DNA of 17,818 nucleotides, from contig USSA01000047.1 of assembly GCA_900557255.1 (NCBI GenBank), positions 1 to 17,818 of the forward strand, written 5' to 3'. Below are positions 1-7,858 of the stretch, piece by piece. The DNA comes from an uncultured Prevotella sp. GTDB taxonomy: Bacteria > Bacteroidota > Bacteroidia > Bacteroidales > Bacteroidaceae. Each line of letters opens with the position of its first letter. The first letter of the stretch is position 1. Below the pieces are notes generated by a model that was not told the origin of the DNA, did not search any database, and saw nothing but the letters and a program-made list of their open reading frames with translations. A program made the translations under genes and the position numbers.

Positions 1-146
1 CGAGTGAAACCGGCATCCTTCAACTGAAAGATGACACGTTTGAGCAAAGGTTCTCCCCCGACACTTACCAGAGCCTTCGGAATGCGGTCGGTAAGTGGCT
101 TAAGGCGAGTGCCCAAACCTGCTGCGAATATCATTGCTTGCATCAT
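1..146 (-). CDS. Sugar-nucleotide nucleotidyltransferase, N-terminal fragment (MurU-like)
   Basis: Only the first 48 codons lie in the window; the gene runs off the left edge. The protein opens with MMQAMIFAAGLGTRLKPLTD and continues with PKAL, the nucleotide-binding signature of the NTP-transferase (RmlA/MurU) family, which joins a sugar 1-phosphate to an NMP with release of pyrophosphate. There are two adjacent ATG codons (146 and 143), and no Shine-Dalgarno motif is visible. It lies 77 bases downstream of a sugar-kinase-like gene on the same strand. In Pseudomonas the AmgK kinase and MurU uridylyltransferase act together to salvage MurNAc, so a MurNAc-1-phosphate uridylyltransferase is a reasonable inference. 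The fragment alone cannot separate that from other hexose-1-phosphate nucleotidyltransferases. Family call strong; substrate uncertain. Confidence 0.85.
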   Translation of the reverse strand, partial: MMQAMIFAAGLGTRLKPLTDRIPKALVSVGGEPLLKRVIFQLKDAGFT

Positions 147-223
147 TGCTAAATAGCTATTTTAAAATGTGCGTGCAAATTTACTAACTTTTTGCGAGAT
201 AGCCAAATTTGCACGCTATTTTT

Positions 224-1771
224 CTATTGTTTTGCCGGCAAAACCTGTTCAATATGCTGTTCACGATGACAAATCTGCACTTCTACACCAAACTTCCGGT
301 GAATATGTTCGGCAAGATGCTGCGCAGAATATACACTGCGATGCTGACCGCCTGTACATCCGAAACAGAACATCAGAGAGGTGAAACCACGCTGCATGTA
401 GCGGTTTACATGATGGTCGGCAAGTGCATAGACATGATCCAGGAACTTCAATATCTCACCATCATCCTCCAGGAATCGGATAACAGGCTCATCCAGACCC
501 GTCAACTTCTTATAAGGCTCGTATCTGCCAGGGTTATGGGTACTTCTGCAGTCGAAGACATAACCTCCACCATTGCCCGACGGATCCTCTGGAATGCCCT
601 TACGGAAAGAAAAACTATACACTCTTACCACCAGCGGTCCCTTACCATCATATTTAGAATAGGTGGCAGGTCCGTCCTGCGGATGCGCACGATAGATATT
701 GTTGTCGGTAGTCTTATAGCCGTCTGCACGACTCAGCGCCACACTCTCTATCACCTTGAACTGTGGCAATTCGGTCAGTCTTCTCAACATATCCATCATA
801 TAAGGATAAGGAAATACCTTGTCACCCATCTTCAGAAGATCTCGCAGATTCTGGATAGCTGGCGGAATACTGTCGATGAAATGCTTCTTGCGTTCGAAAT
901 AGCCGCGGAATCCGTAGGCGCCCAAAACCTGTAAGGTACGGAAGAGCACAAAAAGACTCAACCGGTTTACAAAATGGCGCACCGATGGTACCTCGGTATA
1001 ATGCTTCAATGACTGGTAGTATTCCCAAACCAGTTCTCTGCGCAGTTTGAACGGATACTTAGCAGATGCCTGCCAGAGGAATGAGGCGAGATCATAATAG
1101 AACGGTCCTTTTCTACCACCCTGAAAATCAATAAAGTATGGATTTCCCTTATCATCCAGCATGATGTTGCGCGCCTGAAAATCGCGATAAAGGAAACAAT
1201 CCATCGGTTCTGATGTCAGATCCTTGGCAAAAAGCCGGAAGTTGGCTTCGAGCTTCAGTTCGTGAAAATCCAAATCGGTAGGCTTCAGGAAACAATACTT
1301 GAAGTAGTTGAGGTCGAAGAGTACACTGTCTACATCGAATTCTGGCTGCGGATAGCAGTTCTGCCAATCCAATCCTCTTGCACCGCGAATCTGGATATTC
1401 GGAAGTTCACGAATGGTTTTCTTAAGGAGTTCCTTCTCTTTCTGATTGTAACGTCCGCCCGCATCTCGTCCGCCCTTGATGGCATCGAAAAGCGAAGTAC
1501 CGCCAAGGTCTGTCTGAAGATAGCAGAGTTCATCATCGCTCACCGCCAGAATCTGGGGAACAGGCAACTGTCTGAGCTGGAAATGCTGAGCCAGATATAC
1601 AAAGGCATGATCCTCATCACGACTGGTTCCTATCACACCAATTACCGTATCACCATCATGCCCAATGATACGGAAATACTGCCGGTTACTCCCCTGCCCT
1701 GCCAATTTTATGACATCAGCCGGTTCTTCACCCGCCCATTTTTTATATAAATCAATCAGCTTTTCCATCAT
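224..1771 (-). CDS. AmgK-like sugar kinase (APH fold) fused to a RapZ C-terminal domain
   Basis: A 515-residue two-domain protein. Residues about 1-315 have the aminoglycoside-phosphotransferase/AmgK kinase fold: a catalytic-loop motif YRDFQARN at 195-202 (Asp197, Asn202; the usual His is Tyr) and the metal-binding IDFQ at 214-217. Residues about 378-511 match the C-terminal domain of RapZ: SFSFRKG at 386-392, DCRSTHNPGR at 407-416 and GCTGGQHRSV at 471-480. The N-terminal P-loop ATPase half of RapZ is absent, so the kinase takes its place. AmgK phosphorylates MurNAc/GlcNAc at C1; the RapZ C-terminal domain in E. coli senses glucosamine-6-phosphate and binds small RNAs. A role in amino-sugar salvage or sensing is inferred, supported by the nucleotidyltransferase downstream. 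The start overlaps the end of the preceding gene by 20 bases; the second Met (1768) is an equally possible start. Confidence 0.9.
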   Translation of the reverse strand: MMEKLIDLYKKWAGEEPADVIKLAGQGSNRQYFRIIGHDGDTVIGVIGTSRDEDHAFVYLAQHFQLRQLPVPQILAVSDDELCYLQTDLGGTSLFDAIKGGRDAGGRYNQKEKELLKKTIRELPNIQIRGARGLDWQNCYPQPEFDVDSVLFDLNYFKYCFLKPTDLDFHELKLEANFRLFAKDLTSEPMDCFLYRDFQARNIMLDDKGNPYFIDFQGGRKGPFYYDLASFLWQASAKYPFKLRRELVWEYYQSLKHYTEVPSVRHFVNRLSLFVLFRTLQVLGAYGFRGYFERKKHFIDSIPPAIQNLRDLLKMGDKVFPYPYMMDMLRRLTELPQFKVIESVALSRADGYKTTDNNIYRAHPQDGPATYSKYDGKGPLVVRVYSFSFRKGIPEDPSGNGGGYVFDCRSTHNPGRYEPYKKLTGLDEPVIRFLEDDGEILKFLDHVYALADHHVNRYMQRGFTSLMFCFGCTGGQHRSVYSAQHLAEHIHRKFGVEVQICHREQHIEQVLPAKQ

Positions 1772-1967
1772 TATTCAGTTTACGTCGTTTCCGATCATCA
1801 TCAATCTTCTGTGCGAAGTTATCTCCGATAAAGAGAAGCAATAAGATACCCAGCGTAGTAAGGAACGAGTTTGTAGTAGTCATTCCCAACTCTGCCTTTG
1901 TAATATAAATGAGTCCTCCGATAACAATCAGAAAGACCACTGCTTTTTTCCAATCAATATTGTTCAT
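1752..1967 (-). CDS. Small two-helix membrane protein, unknown function
   Basis: A 71-residue protein I do not recognise. Two hydrophobic stretches, about residues 9-24 (AVVFLIVIGGLIYITK) and 35-48 (FLTTLGILLLLFIG), are joined by a short polar loop, followed by a highly charged tail (DDDRKRRKLNNDGKAD). This suggests a small inner-membrane protein with both ends on the same side. It is supported as real by a well-formed promoter 24 bases upstream of the ATG and by its 20-base overlap with the kinase-RapZ gene, which suggests translational coupling and a shared transcript. No function can be assigned. Confidence 0.75.
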   Translation of the reverse strand: MNNIDWKKAVVFLIVIGGLIYITKAELGMTTTNSFLTTLGILLLLFIGDNFAQKIDDDRKRRKLNNDGKAD

Positions 1968-1990
1968 GCTATGAATTTTCTATTATGCTG

Positions 1991-2021
1991 CAAAATTACA
2001 CAATTAAATTGAGAAAACAAA
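1991..2021 (-). promoter_or_regulatory. Promoter of the small membrane protein / kinase-RapZ operon
   Basis: On the minus strand TTTG (2018-2021), a 19-base spacer and TAATTTTG (1991-1998) match the Bacteroidetes primary-sigma consensus exactly. The ATG at 1967 lies 24 bases below the -7 box. The -33 box directly abuts the T-tract of the terminator at 2022-2063, so upstream transcription is closed off just before this start. Confidence 0.75.
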
Positions 2022-2063
2022 ATAAAAACAAAAAAAAATCGGATGTCTCACGACAACCGATTT
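2022..2063 (-). terminator. Rho-independent terminator ending the candidate small RNA
   Basis: Stem 2036-2042 with 2057-2063 (AAATCGG/CCGATTT), one A-A mismatch, then an inner 4 bp stem (2044-2047 with 2052-2055) and a 4-base loop. On the minus strand it runs into a long U-rich tract (2022-2038). There is no T-tract on the plus side, so it acts on minus-strand transcripts. Confidence 0.8.
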
Positions 2064-2153
2064 CCAAAAACAAACTACTTAAAAACTAATCTACTAAAAC
2101 AAATCAAAAAAATATCTTTGCCATCCCTTGGGATGATACTTTCTTTTATTTAC
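2025..2153 (-). ncRNA. Candidate small RNA, about 125-130 nt
   Basis: A transcript started by the promoter at 2158-2189 and ended by the terminator at 2022-2063 would be about 130 nt. It lies after the separate groEL terminator and before the separate promoter of the next gene, so it is an independent unit. Its 5' part has a small hairpin (2122-2127 with 2130-2135, CATCCC/GGGATG with a 2-base inner gap); the middle is A/U-rich and probably single stranded. The longest ATG-started frame noticed is only six codons (MAKIFF). Ends are inferred from signals, not mapped. I cannot assign a family; comparison with the Bacteroidales-1 RNA family would be the first test. Confidence 0.5.
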
Positions 2154-2157
2154 GATG

Positions 2158-2189
2158 CAAAGTTACAAAAAAAGATTATTCGAACCAAA
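2158..2189 (-). promoter_or_regulatory. Promoter of the candidate small RNA
   Basis: On the minus strand TTTG (2186-2189), a 20-base spacer and TAACTTTG (2158-2165) form a full consensus Bacteroidetes promoter. No protein gene begins between it and the next terminator. Confidence 0.65.
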
Positions 2190-2220
2190 TAATTTTGCTA
2201 TTTTTTGCATCTTTATGACT

Positions 2221-2267
2221 AAAAAAACAAAAAAATAGGGATAATTCGCTGAGAATCACCCCTATTT
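2221..2267 (-). terminator. Rho-independent terminator of groES-groEL
   Basis: A continuous 15 bp stem (2253-2267 with 2233-2247, two G-U pairs on the RNA) closes a 5-base loop (2248-2252). On the minus strand it is followed by a run of U. It begins 66 bases after the groEL stop codon and should end the chaperonin transcript. Confidence 0.85.
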
Positions 2268-2332
2268 GATATTTTCGCTTTGCAAACTCGCAGTCTTACG
2301 ATGTGCTTTGTTTGCTCAAATTATTCATCTAA

Positions 2333-3967
<1,635 letters not shown>

Positions 3968-3978
3968 TTATCTTTTTA

Positions 3979-4006
3979 ATGTTGAATGTTAAATGTTGAA
4001 TGTTGA
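3979..4006 (-). repeat. Heptamer tandem array 1 in the groES-groEL spacer
   Basis: Four consecutive 7-base units of the form AATGTTR as written on the plus strand (3979, 3986, 3993, 4000), three identical and one with a single change. It lies 18 bases upstream of the groEL start codon, in the ribosome-loading part of the intergenic mRNA. Confidence 0.85.
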
Positions 4007-4029
4007 GTTAAAACAAAGCAATTGAATCC

Positions 4030-4057
4030 TTCACTCTTCGTTCTTCACTCTTCACTT
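4030..4057 (-). repeat. Heptamer tandem array 2 in the groES-groEL spacer
   Basis: A second four-copy array of 7-base units, here TTCACTC, TTCGTTC, TTCACTC, TTCACTT (4030, 4037, 4044, 4051). It has the same period and copy number as array 1 but an unrelated sequence. It lies immediately downstream of the groES stop codon (4062-4064). Confidence 0.85.
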
Positions 4058-4061
4058 ATTC

Positions 4062-4334
4062 TTACTCTTCTACTACAGCGAGTACATCGCTCTGACGCAT
4101 CATGATATATTTAGTACCATCGAATTCGAGTTCTGTGCCAGCGTACTTACCATAGAGTACGGTATCACCTTCTTTGAGAATCATCTCTTCGTCTTTCGTA
4201 CCCTTACCTGTAGCAACGACCTTACCACGCTGTGGTTTCTCTTTTGCTGTATCAGGGATAATAATTCCACCTACTTTTTCTTCAGCTGGTGCAGGAAGTA
4301 CCAGCACTCTGTCTGCTAATGGTTTAATGTTCAT
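4062..4334 (-). CDS. groES: Co-chaperonin GroES (Hsp10)
   Basis: A 90-residue protein typical of GroES in length and sequence. Seven copies form the lid that caps the GroEL ring in the cytosol. It begins [12 protein letters not shown], has the mobile loop KVGGIIIPD at about 20-28 that docks on GroEL, and the conserved core [11 protein letters not shown] at 56-66, ending in a short acidic tail. It is the first gene of the chaperonin operon. The 150-base region upstream has no TTTG/TAnnTTTG promoter but has repeated TGTCA elements, which suggests heat-shock or other dedicated control. Confidence 0.98.
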   Translation of the reverse strand: MNIKPLADRVLVLPAPAEEKVGGIIIPDTAKEKPQRGKVVATGKGTKDEEMILKEGDTVLYGKYAGTELEFDGTKYIMMRQSDVLAVVEE

Positions 4335-4397
4335 GATTCTATAATATTTTAATTGTTATACATTTATTTTGCCAACAGGTATTGCTACCCGTCACCC

Positions 4398-4462
4398 CGC
4401 CAGTATACGAAAAACGTGCCAAAGCATCCATACTGACACTTTGACACGTTTAAATACTGACA
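4398..4462 (-). promoter_or_regulatory. Probable groESL control region: TGTCA repeats and a TTGGCACG element
   Basis: On the minus strand, 8-base blocks at 4455-4462 and 4431-4438 are identical (TGTCAGTA), with a related block at 4439-4446 (TGTCAAAG), all in 8-base register. Eight bases further on is TTGGCACG (4415-4422), which resembles a sigma-54 -24 box. The matching -12 position reads TCGTA where TTGCA is expected, so the sigma-54 reading is weak. A small hairpin with a GCAA loop (4376-4391) follows in the leader. The function is inferred from position. Confidence 0.35.
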
Positions 4463-4484
4463 TTATATCACAAAAACTTGTGTT

Positions 4485-5828
4485 TTATTTCATTTTCCAT
4501 TGATAATCGAATCTTTCAATATCCTCCTCAACCAGTGGATTACCATTCTGAACTTCGATGAAAGTCAGCTGTGTAACCGCCTTGATGGCATGATAATGCT
4601 CCAGAGGAATCACCACGGTATCACCAGCCTTCACATGTTTCTCCTCACCATCAAGTACAAAGATGCCCTCACCTTCTACGAATGTCCACACCTCTGAACG
4701 ATGGTGATGAAGCTGATAACTGATATTCTTACCTGGCTTCAAGGTAATACTCTTGGTGAGCGAATGATTGCCGTCAGCATACTCAGAATCGTCAATCACC
4801 CGATAAGTACCCCACCTTCTTTCCTCATACATCGGACGCGGAGTAAGATGTTCTACCGCCTTCTTGATGTCCTCGGAATATTTCTTTGCACAGACGAAGA
4901 TGCCATCAGGACTCGCTGCAACAACAGCATCCTTCAAGCCATCCACATACATAGGCAACTGGAGTTCGTTGATGACATGCGTATTCTCGCAATGACTTCC
5001 CATCACCGCATTACCGATGCTGGCATGGTGCAGCTCATCAGTGAGTGTATTCCAGGTACCCAGGTCCTTCCATTCACCATTAAACGGTACTACCGCTACC
5101 GATTCTGCCTTCTCTGCTACCTCGTAGTCGAAAGAGATTTTTGGAAATTCGCTATATCTTGCACGAGTATCTTCAAAGTTCTCACTCTGCATATACTTAC
5201 GTACAATCTGCATCATATAGCCCAAACGGAAAGCGAAGACACCACCATTCCAGTAAGCACCCTCCTCCAGGAGTTTCTCTGCTGTAGGCACATCCGGTTT
5301 CTCGGTAAATCTCTTCACTATCTGATACTTCTCTCCTTCAGCAAAAGGAACCACATAACCATATTTTGCACTTGGATAAGTAGGTTTGATTCCCATCAGC
5401 ACAAGGTCGGCGACGTTTTTCTCCACACATTCCACCATACGGGCTATGGTATGGAAATATTCCAACTCGGTATAAGGATCACAAGGCATAATAACCACAA
5501 CCTCGTCATCCTCACATTTCTTCTTCAGTTTCAGATAACTTGCAGCTAAAGCGATAGCAGGGAAAGTATCACGTCTCTCCGGTTCGGTAACCACAGAAAC
5601 CCGCTCTCCCAGCTGGTTCTGGATGATATCCAGCTGACTTGCGTTTGTAGCAAGCGTAATATCGTTGGTCAGATTTGCTTCCTGAGCCTGACGTACCACG
5701 CGCTGAACCATACTTTCCATCTCCCCATTCTCCTTTTCGAGCAATGGCAAGAACTGTTTGCTTCTAGCATTATTGCTAAGTGGCCAGAGCCTTTTACCCG
5801 AGCCACCCGATAATAAAATTAATTGCAT
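4485..5828 (-). CDS. manC: Mannose-1-phosphate guanylyltransferase with cupin domain
   Basis: A 447-residue protein that makes GDP-mannose from mannose-1-phosphate and GTP, the donor for mannose, fucose and related sugars in capsule, O-antigen and exopolysaccharide. The N-terminal nucleotidyltransferase domain shows GGSGKRLWPLS (8-18), FTEKP (174-178), WNGGVF (193-198) and DLGTW (255-259). From about residue 335 a cupin (mannose-6-phosphate isomerase type II) domain carries QLHHHRSEVW (372-381) and HYHAI (411-415). This is the ManC/CpsB type. Bifunctional members also isomerise fructose-6-phosphate; the cupin suggests but does not prove that here. It is divergent from the sugar-phosphate transferase gene at 6263. 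No clear terminator follows; only a weak CACAA/TTGTG hairpin lies below the stop. Confidence 0.95.
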   Translation of the reverse strand: MQLILLSGGSGKRLWPLSNNARSKQFLPLLEKENGEMESMVQRVVRQAQEANLTNDITLATNASQLDIIQNQLGERVSVVTEPERRDTFPAIALAASYLKLKKKCEDDEVVVIMPCDPYTELEYFHTIARMVECVEKNVADLVLMGIKPTYPSAKYGYVVPFAEGEKYQIVKRFTEKPDVPTAEKLLEEGAYWNGGVFAFRLGYMMQIVRKYMQSENFEDTRARYSEFPKISFDYEVAEKAESVAVVPFNGEWKDLGTWNTLTDELHHASIGNAVMGSHCENTHVINELQLPMYVDGLKDAVVAASPDGIFVCAKKYSEDIKKAVEHLTPRPMYEERRWGTYRVIDDSEYADGNHSLTKSITLKPGKNISYQLHHHRSEVWTFVEGEGIFVLDGEEKHVKAGDTVVIPLEHYHAIKAVTQLTFIEVQNGNPLVEEDIERFDYQWKMK

Positions 5829-5962
5829 ATTATTACTATCTAAATCGTTTATTGTTCATACTTAAGATTTCACAAATTAACAATGAGAGACTGCATCACA
5901 TCAGGAGTTTACTCCCAGTACCAACAGGTCTCAAAGAAGAATCATCCGTGATAATCCGGCTG

Positions 5963-5993
5963 CAAAAGTACGTTTTTCTTTTGAGACCACCAA
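5963..5993 (-). promoter_or_regulatory. manC promoter
   Basis: On the minus strand TACTTTTG (5963-5970) fits the -7 box and TTGG (5990-5993), 19 bases upstream, fits -33 with one mismatch. The start codon is about 135 bases below, leaving a long leader. A perfect 9 bp inverted repeat (GGTCTCAAA at 5927-5935, TTTGAGACC at 5980-5988) flanks the -7 box. Confidence 0.6.
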
Positions 5994-6100
5994 GCAATTT
6001 CTAAAAAAACTACCTATTCATATAAAAATACCTAGATATGCGCAAGAAAGTAAAAAGGAAGAAAAACCATCATTTAAACAGATTAAAAACAAGAAAAACT

Positions 6101-6120
6101 GGTTCAAGTTGGTTCAAGTT
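6101..6120 (+). repeat. Two tandem copies of GGTTCAAGTT
   Basis: A perfect 10-base direct repeat with no gap, about one helical turn per unit. It lies about 55 bases upstream of the -7 box at 6175-6182, a position suited to an activator-binding site for the downstream transferase gene. Confidence 0.6.
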
Positions 6121-6151
6121 AGTCTATTTCGATATTTTTTTGCTGATTTAT

Positions 6152-6182
6152 TTTCGATTTTCAACTATTATTATTACCTTTG
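6152..6182 (+). promoter_or_regulatory. Candidate promoter of the priming transferase gene
   Basis: TACCTTTG (6175-6182) is a perfect -7 box; TTTC (6152-6155), 19 bases upstream, is a one-mismatch -33. The leader would be about 75 bases, with a GGAG at 6241-6244 that lies rather far from the ATG to act as a ribosome binding site. Confidence 0.55.
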
Positions 6183-6262
6183 CGACCAAATATCAGTTTA
6201 AGCAAACCTCAAATAACTTAAAAAGATATATAATAACATAGGAGTATAAAAAACATAAGCAA

Positions 6263-7690
6263 ATGACGAACAAGCATTATAAAGGAAATGAAATGATAAG
6301 GAGACTGGTGATAGGTGCCGATTTCGTTATTCTCAACATCGTACTGTTGTTCTATACCCAATATGGTCAAGAACTCATACCCGCGTATTTCGACAAAGCA
6401 ACAAAGATTACCTTTTTTGTTGCCAATGCTGCCTTGTTCCTAGGCGAATACTTCTATTCCACCATCATTCATGTCAGAAAGATCGGGTTCCTGCAGGTTA
6501 CAAAGCGTACTTTATATCTGGCTGCAGCAACAACATTCTGTTTCTTTACCTTCTCAAGACTACTCGGTCACGGGGGAAAGATGTTCTCCTTCAGCATTAT
6601 CTTCGGCATAACATTCTATCTGTCTCTCATCATAAGCCGACTCTGCGAGCTCAAATTACTAAAGTATTTCCGCTCTAAGGGCCGCAACTCACGCACCGTC
6701 GTCTTTGTAGGTAACGATCCTGCCGTGAGCGAGATGTACAAGACGATGACAGAAGATCCCTCGGCAGGTTATATCGTAAAAGGATATTATGCAGACGAAG
6801 ACATCACTGATAATCCGGAAGGGTTGAAAAGAATAGGAAACATGAAACAGCTCAAAGAGATTATCTCTTCTACCATGAATGATACCATCAATGGTGAACC
6901 TTCCAATATTGACGAGGTTTTCTGCTGCCTGTCGCATAAAGATCCTGAGATCATCAATATCATACACTTCTGTGATAAGAATGTGATACACTTCTACTAC
7001 CTGCCACGTGTGTTTGGTGAGTACAAATTGCATCTTGACGCCCAGAATTTCATGGGAAGGACGGTATATTCAAACCGCATAGAACCCCTAACAAGCACGT
7101 CAAACCGCATTATCAAGCGTAGCTTCGACATCGTAGTGAGCGGGCTTGCATGTTTGTGCGTTCTACCATTCATTCCATTCATAGCTCTCATCATCAAGAT
7201 TCAGAGTCCTGGTCCAATTTTCTTCAAACAGGCAAGAACGGGTCTGAATGGTGATACCTTCTACTGTCTTAAATTCCGTTCCATGCATGTGAACAAGGAT
7301 GCAGACAAGGCACAGGCAACAAAGAACGACCCACGTAAGTTTGCTTTCGGCAACTTTATGAGAAAGACCAATATTGATGAGTTCCCTCAGTTTATCAATG
7401 TACTGAAAGGTGACATGAGTATCGTAGGACCTCGTCCTCACATGCTGCACCATACTGAGGTATATGGAAGTCTGATTGACAAATATATGGTTCGCCACTT
7501 TTCCAAACCGGGCATCACCGGTTGGGCTCAGGTTACAGGTTACCGCGGAGAGACTAAGGAGCTCTGGCAGATGGAGGAACGTATCCGCCGCGACATCTGG
7601 TATATAGAGAACTGGTCGTTCTGGCTTGATATCAAGATTATCTTCATGACAGCCAAGAGCATCATCTGCCCTGACAAGAATGCTTATTAA
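6263..7690 (+). CDS. Polyprenyl-phosphate hexose-1-phosphate transferase (WcaJ-like)
   Basis: A 475-residue membrane enzyme that starts a polysaccharide repeat unit by moving a sugar-1-phosphate from a UDP-sugar to undecaprenyl phosphate. Hydrophobic stretches at about 14-32, 49-66, 84-98 and 108-126 suggest four N-terminal helices. A nucleotide-fold middle domain (141-260) and a further membrane hairpin (287-312) follow. The catalytic domain has KRSFDIVVS (285-293), SPGP (315-318), KFRSM (337-341), RKTNIDEFPQ (367-376, with the Asp-Glu pair at 372-373), SIVGPRP (386-392) and PGITGWAQV (416-424). Glucose is the commonest substrate of this type, but galactose or another sugar is possible. No glycosyltransferases follow, so it acts on a pathway encoded elsewhere. 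Divergent manC fits the same surface-polysaccharide theme. Confidence 0.93.
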   Translation: MTNKHYKGNEMIRRLVIGADFVILNIVLLFYTQYGQELIPAYFDKATKITFFVANAALFLGEYFYSTIIHVRKIGFLQVTKRTLYLAAATTFCFFTFSRLLGHGGKMFSFSIIFGITFYLSLIISRLCELKLLKYFRSKGRNSRTVVFVGNDPAVSEMYKTMTEDPSAGYIVKGYYADEDITDNPEGLKRIGNMKQLKEIISSTMNDTINGEPSNIDEVFCCLSHKDPEIINIIHFCDKNVIHFYYLPRVFGEYKLHLDAQNFMGRTVYSNRIEPLTSTSNRIIKRSFDIVVSGLACLCVLPFIPFIALIIKIQSPGPIFFKQARTGLNGDTFYCLKFRSMHVNKDADKAQATKNDPRKFAFGNFMRKTNIDEFPQFINVLKGDMSIVGPRPHMLHHTEVYGSLIDKYMVRHFSKPGITGWAQVTGYRGETKELWQMEERIRRDIWYIENWSFWLDIKIIFMTAKSIICPDKNAY

Positions 7691-7738
7691 GAGATTATAA
7701 AAAGGAAAAAGGACGTGTCATTAGTCTGGATAACAGTT

Positions 7739-7826
7739 GGCGCACAACAGTTGACCAACGCATGCACATCAGCTGTTGTGCGTGCGCATATCAGCTGTTA
7801 TGCAAGCGCACAACAGCTGTTGTGCG
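7739..7826. repeat. 22-base tandem array A, palindromic CAGCTG units
   Basis: Four units at exactly 22-base spacing: CAGTTG at 7748 and CAGCTG at 7770, 7792 and 7814. The last unit contains a perfect 20 bp palindrome, CGCACAACAGCTGTTGTGCG (7807-7826). Units 2 and 3 keep the symmetry except for a T-T mismatch; the first unit is decayed. Relative to unit 4, unit 3 has C to T at 7789 and G to A at 7800, paired changes that preserve the palindrome. It lies 48 bases after the transferase stop codon. Function unknown. Confidence 0.85.
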
Positions 7827-7858
7827 ACCGGAGATACTAACTGTATCAACAACAGATT

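Larger units (their letters stand above)
5829..6262. other. 434-base divergent regulatory region between manC and the priming transferase
   Basis: No credible gene lies here; the one plus-strand frame at 6038-6241 is lysine- and asparagine-rich, without family features, and crosses a promoter. The region holds the manC promoter on the minus side and a candidate promoter for the transferase on the plus side. It also has a hairpin in the manC leader (5904-5907 with 5912-5915), a 9 bp inverted repeat (5927-5935 with 5980-5988) and a tandem 10-base direct repeat (6101-6120). Confidence 0.7.

Noticed and set aside
209..934. 241-codon plus-strand frame opposite the kinase-RapZ gene
   Set aside because: It is the complement of a well-supported coding sequence with family motifs; no independent signals.
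2113..2120. TATCTTTG on the plus strand as a promoter
   Set aside because: No TTTG at the right distance upstream, and no plus-strand gene follows for over 4 kb.
4335..4484. CIRCE/HrcA operator upstream of groES
   Set aside because: No TTAGCACTC-N9-GAGTGCTAA palindrome is present.
4471..4484. Terminator of manC
   Set aside because: The CACAA/TTGTG hairpin is only 5 bp and has no U-tract after it on the minus strand.
6038..6241. 67-codon plus-strand frame upstream of the priming transferase
   Set aside because: Composition is that of AT-rich non-coding DNA, there are no family features, and it runs across the -7 box of the downstream gene.
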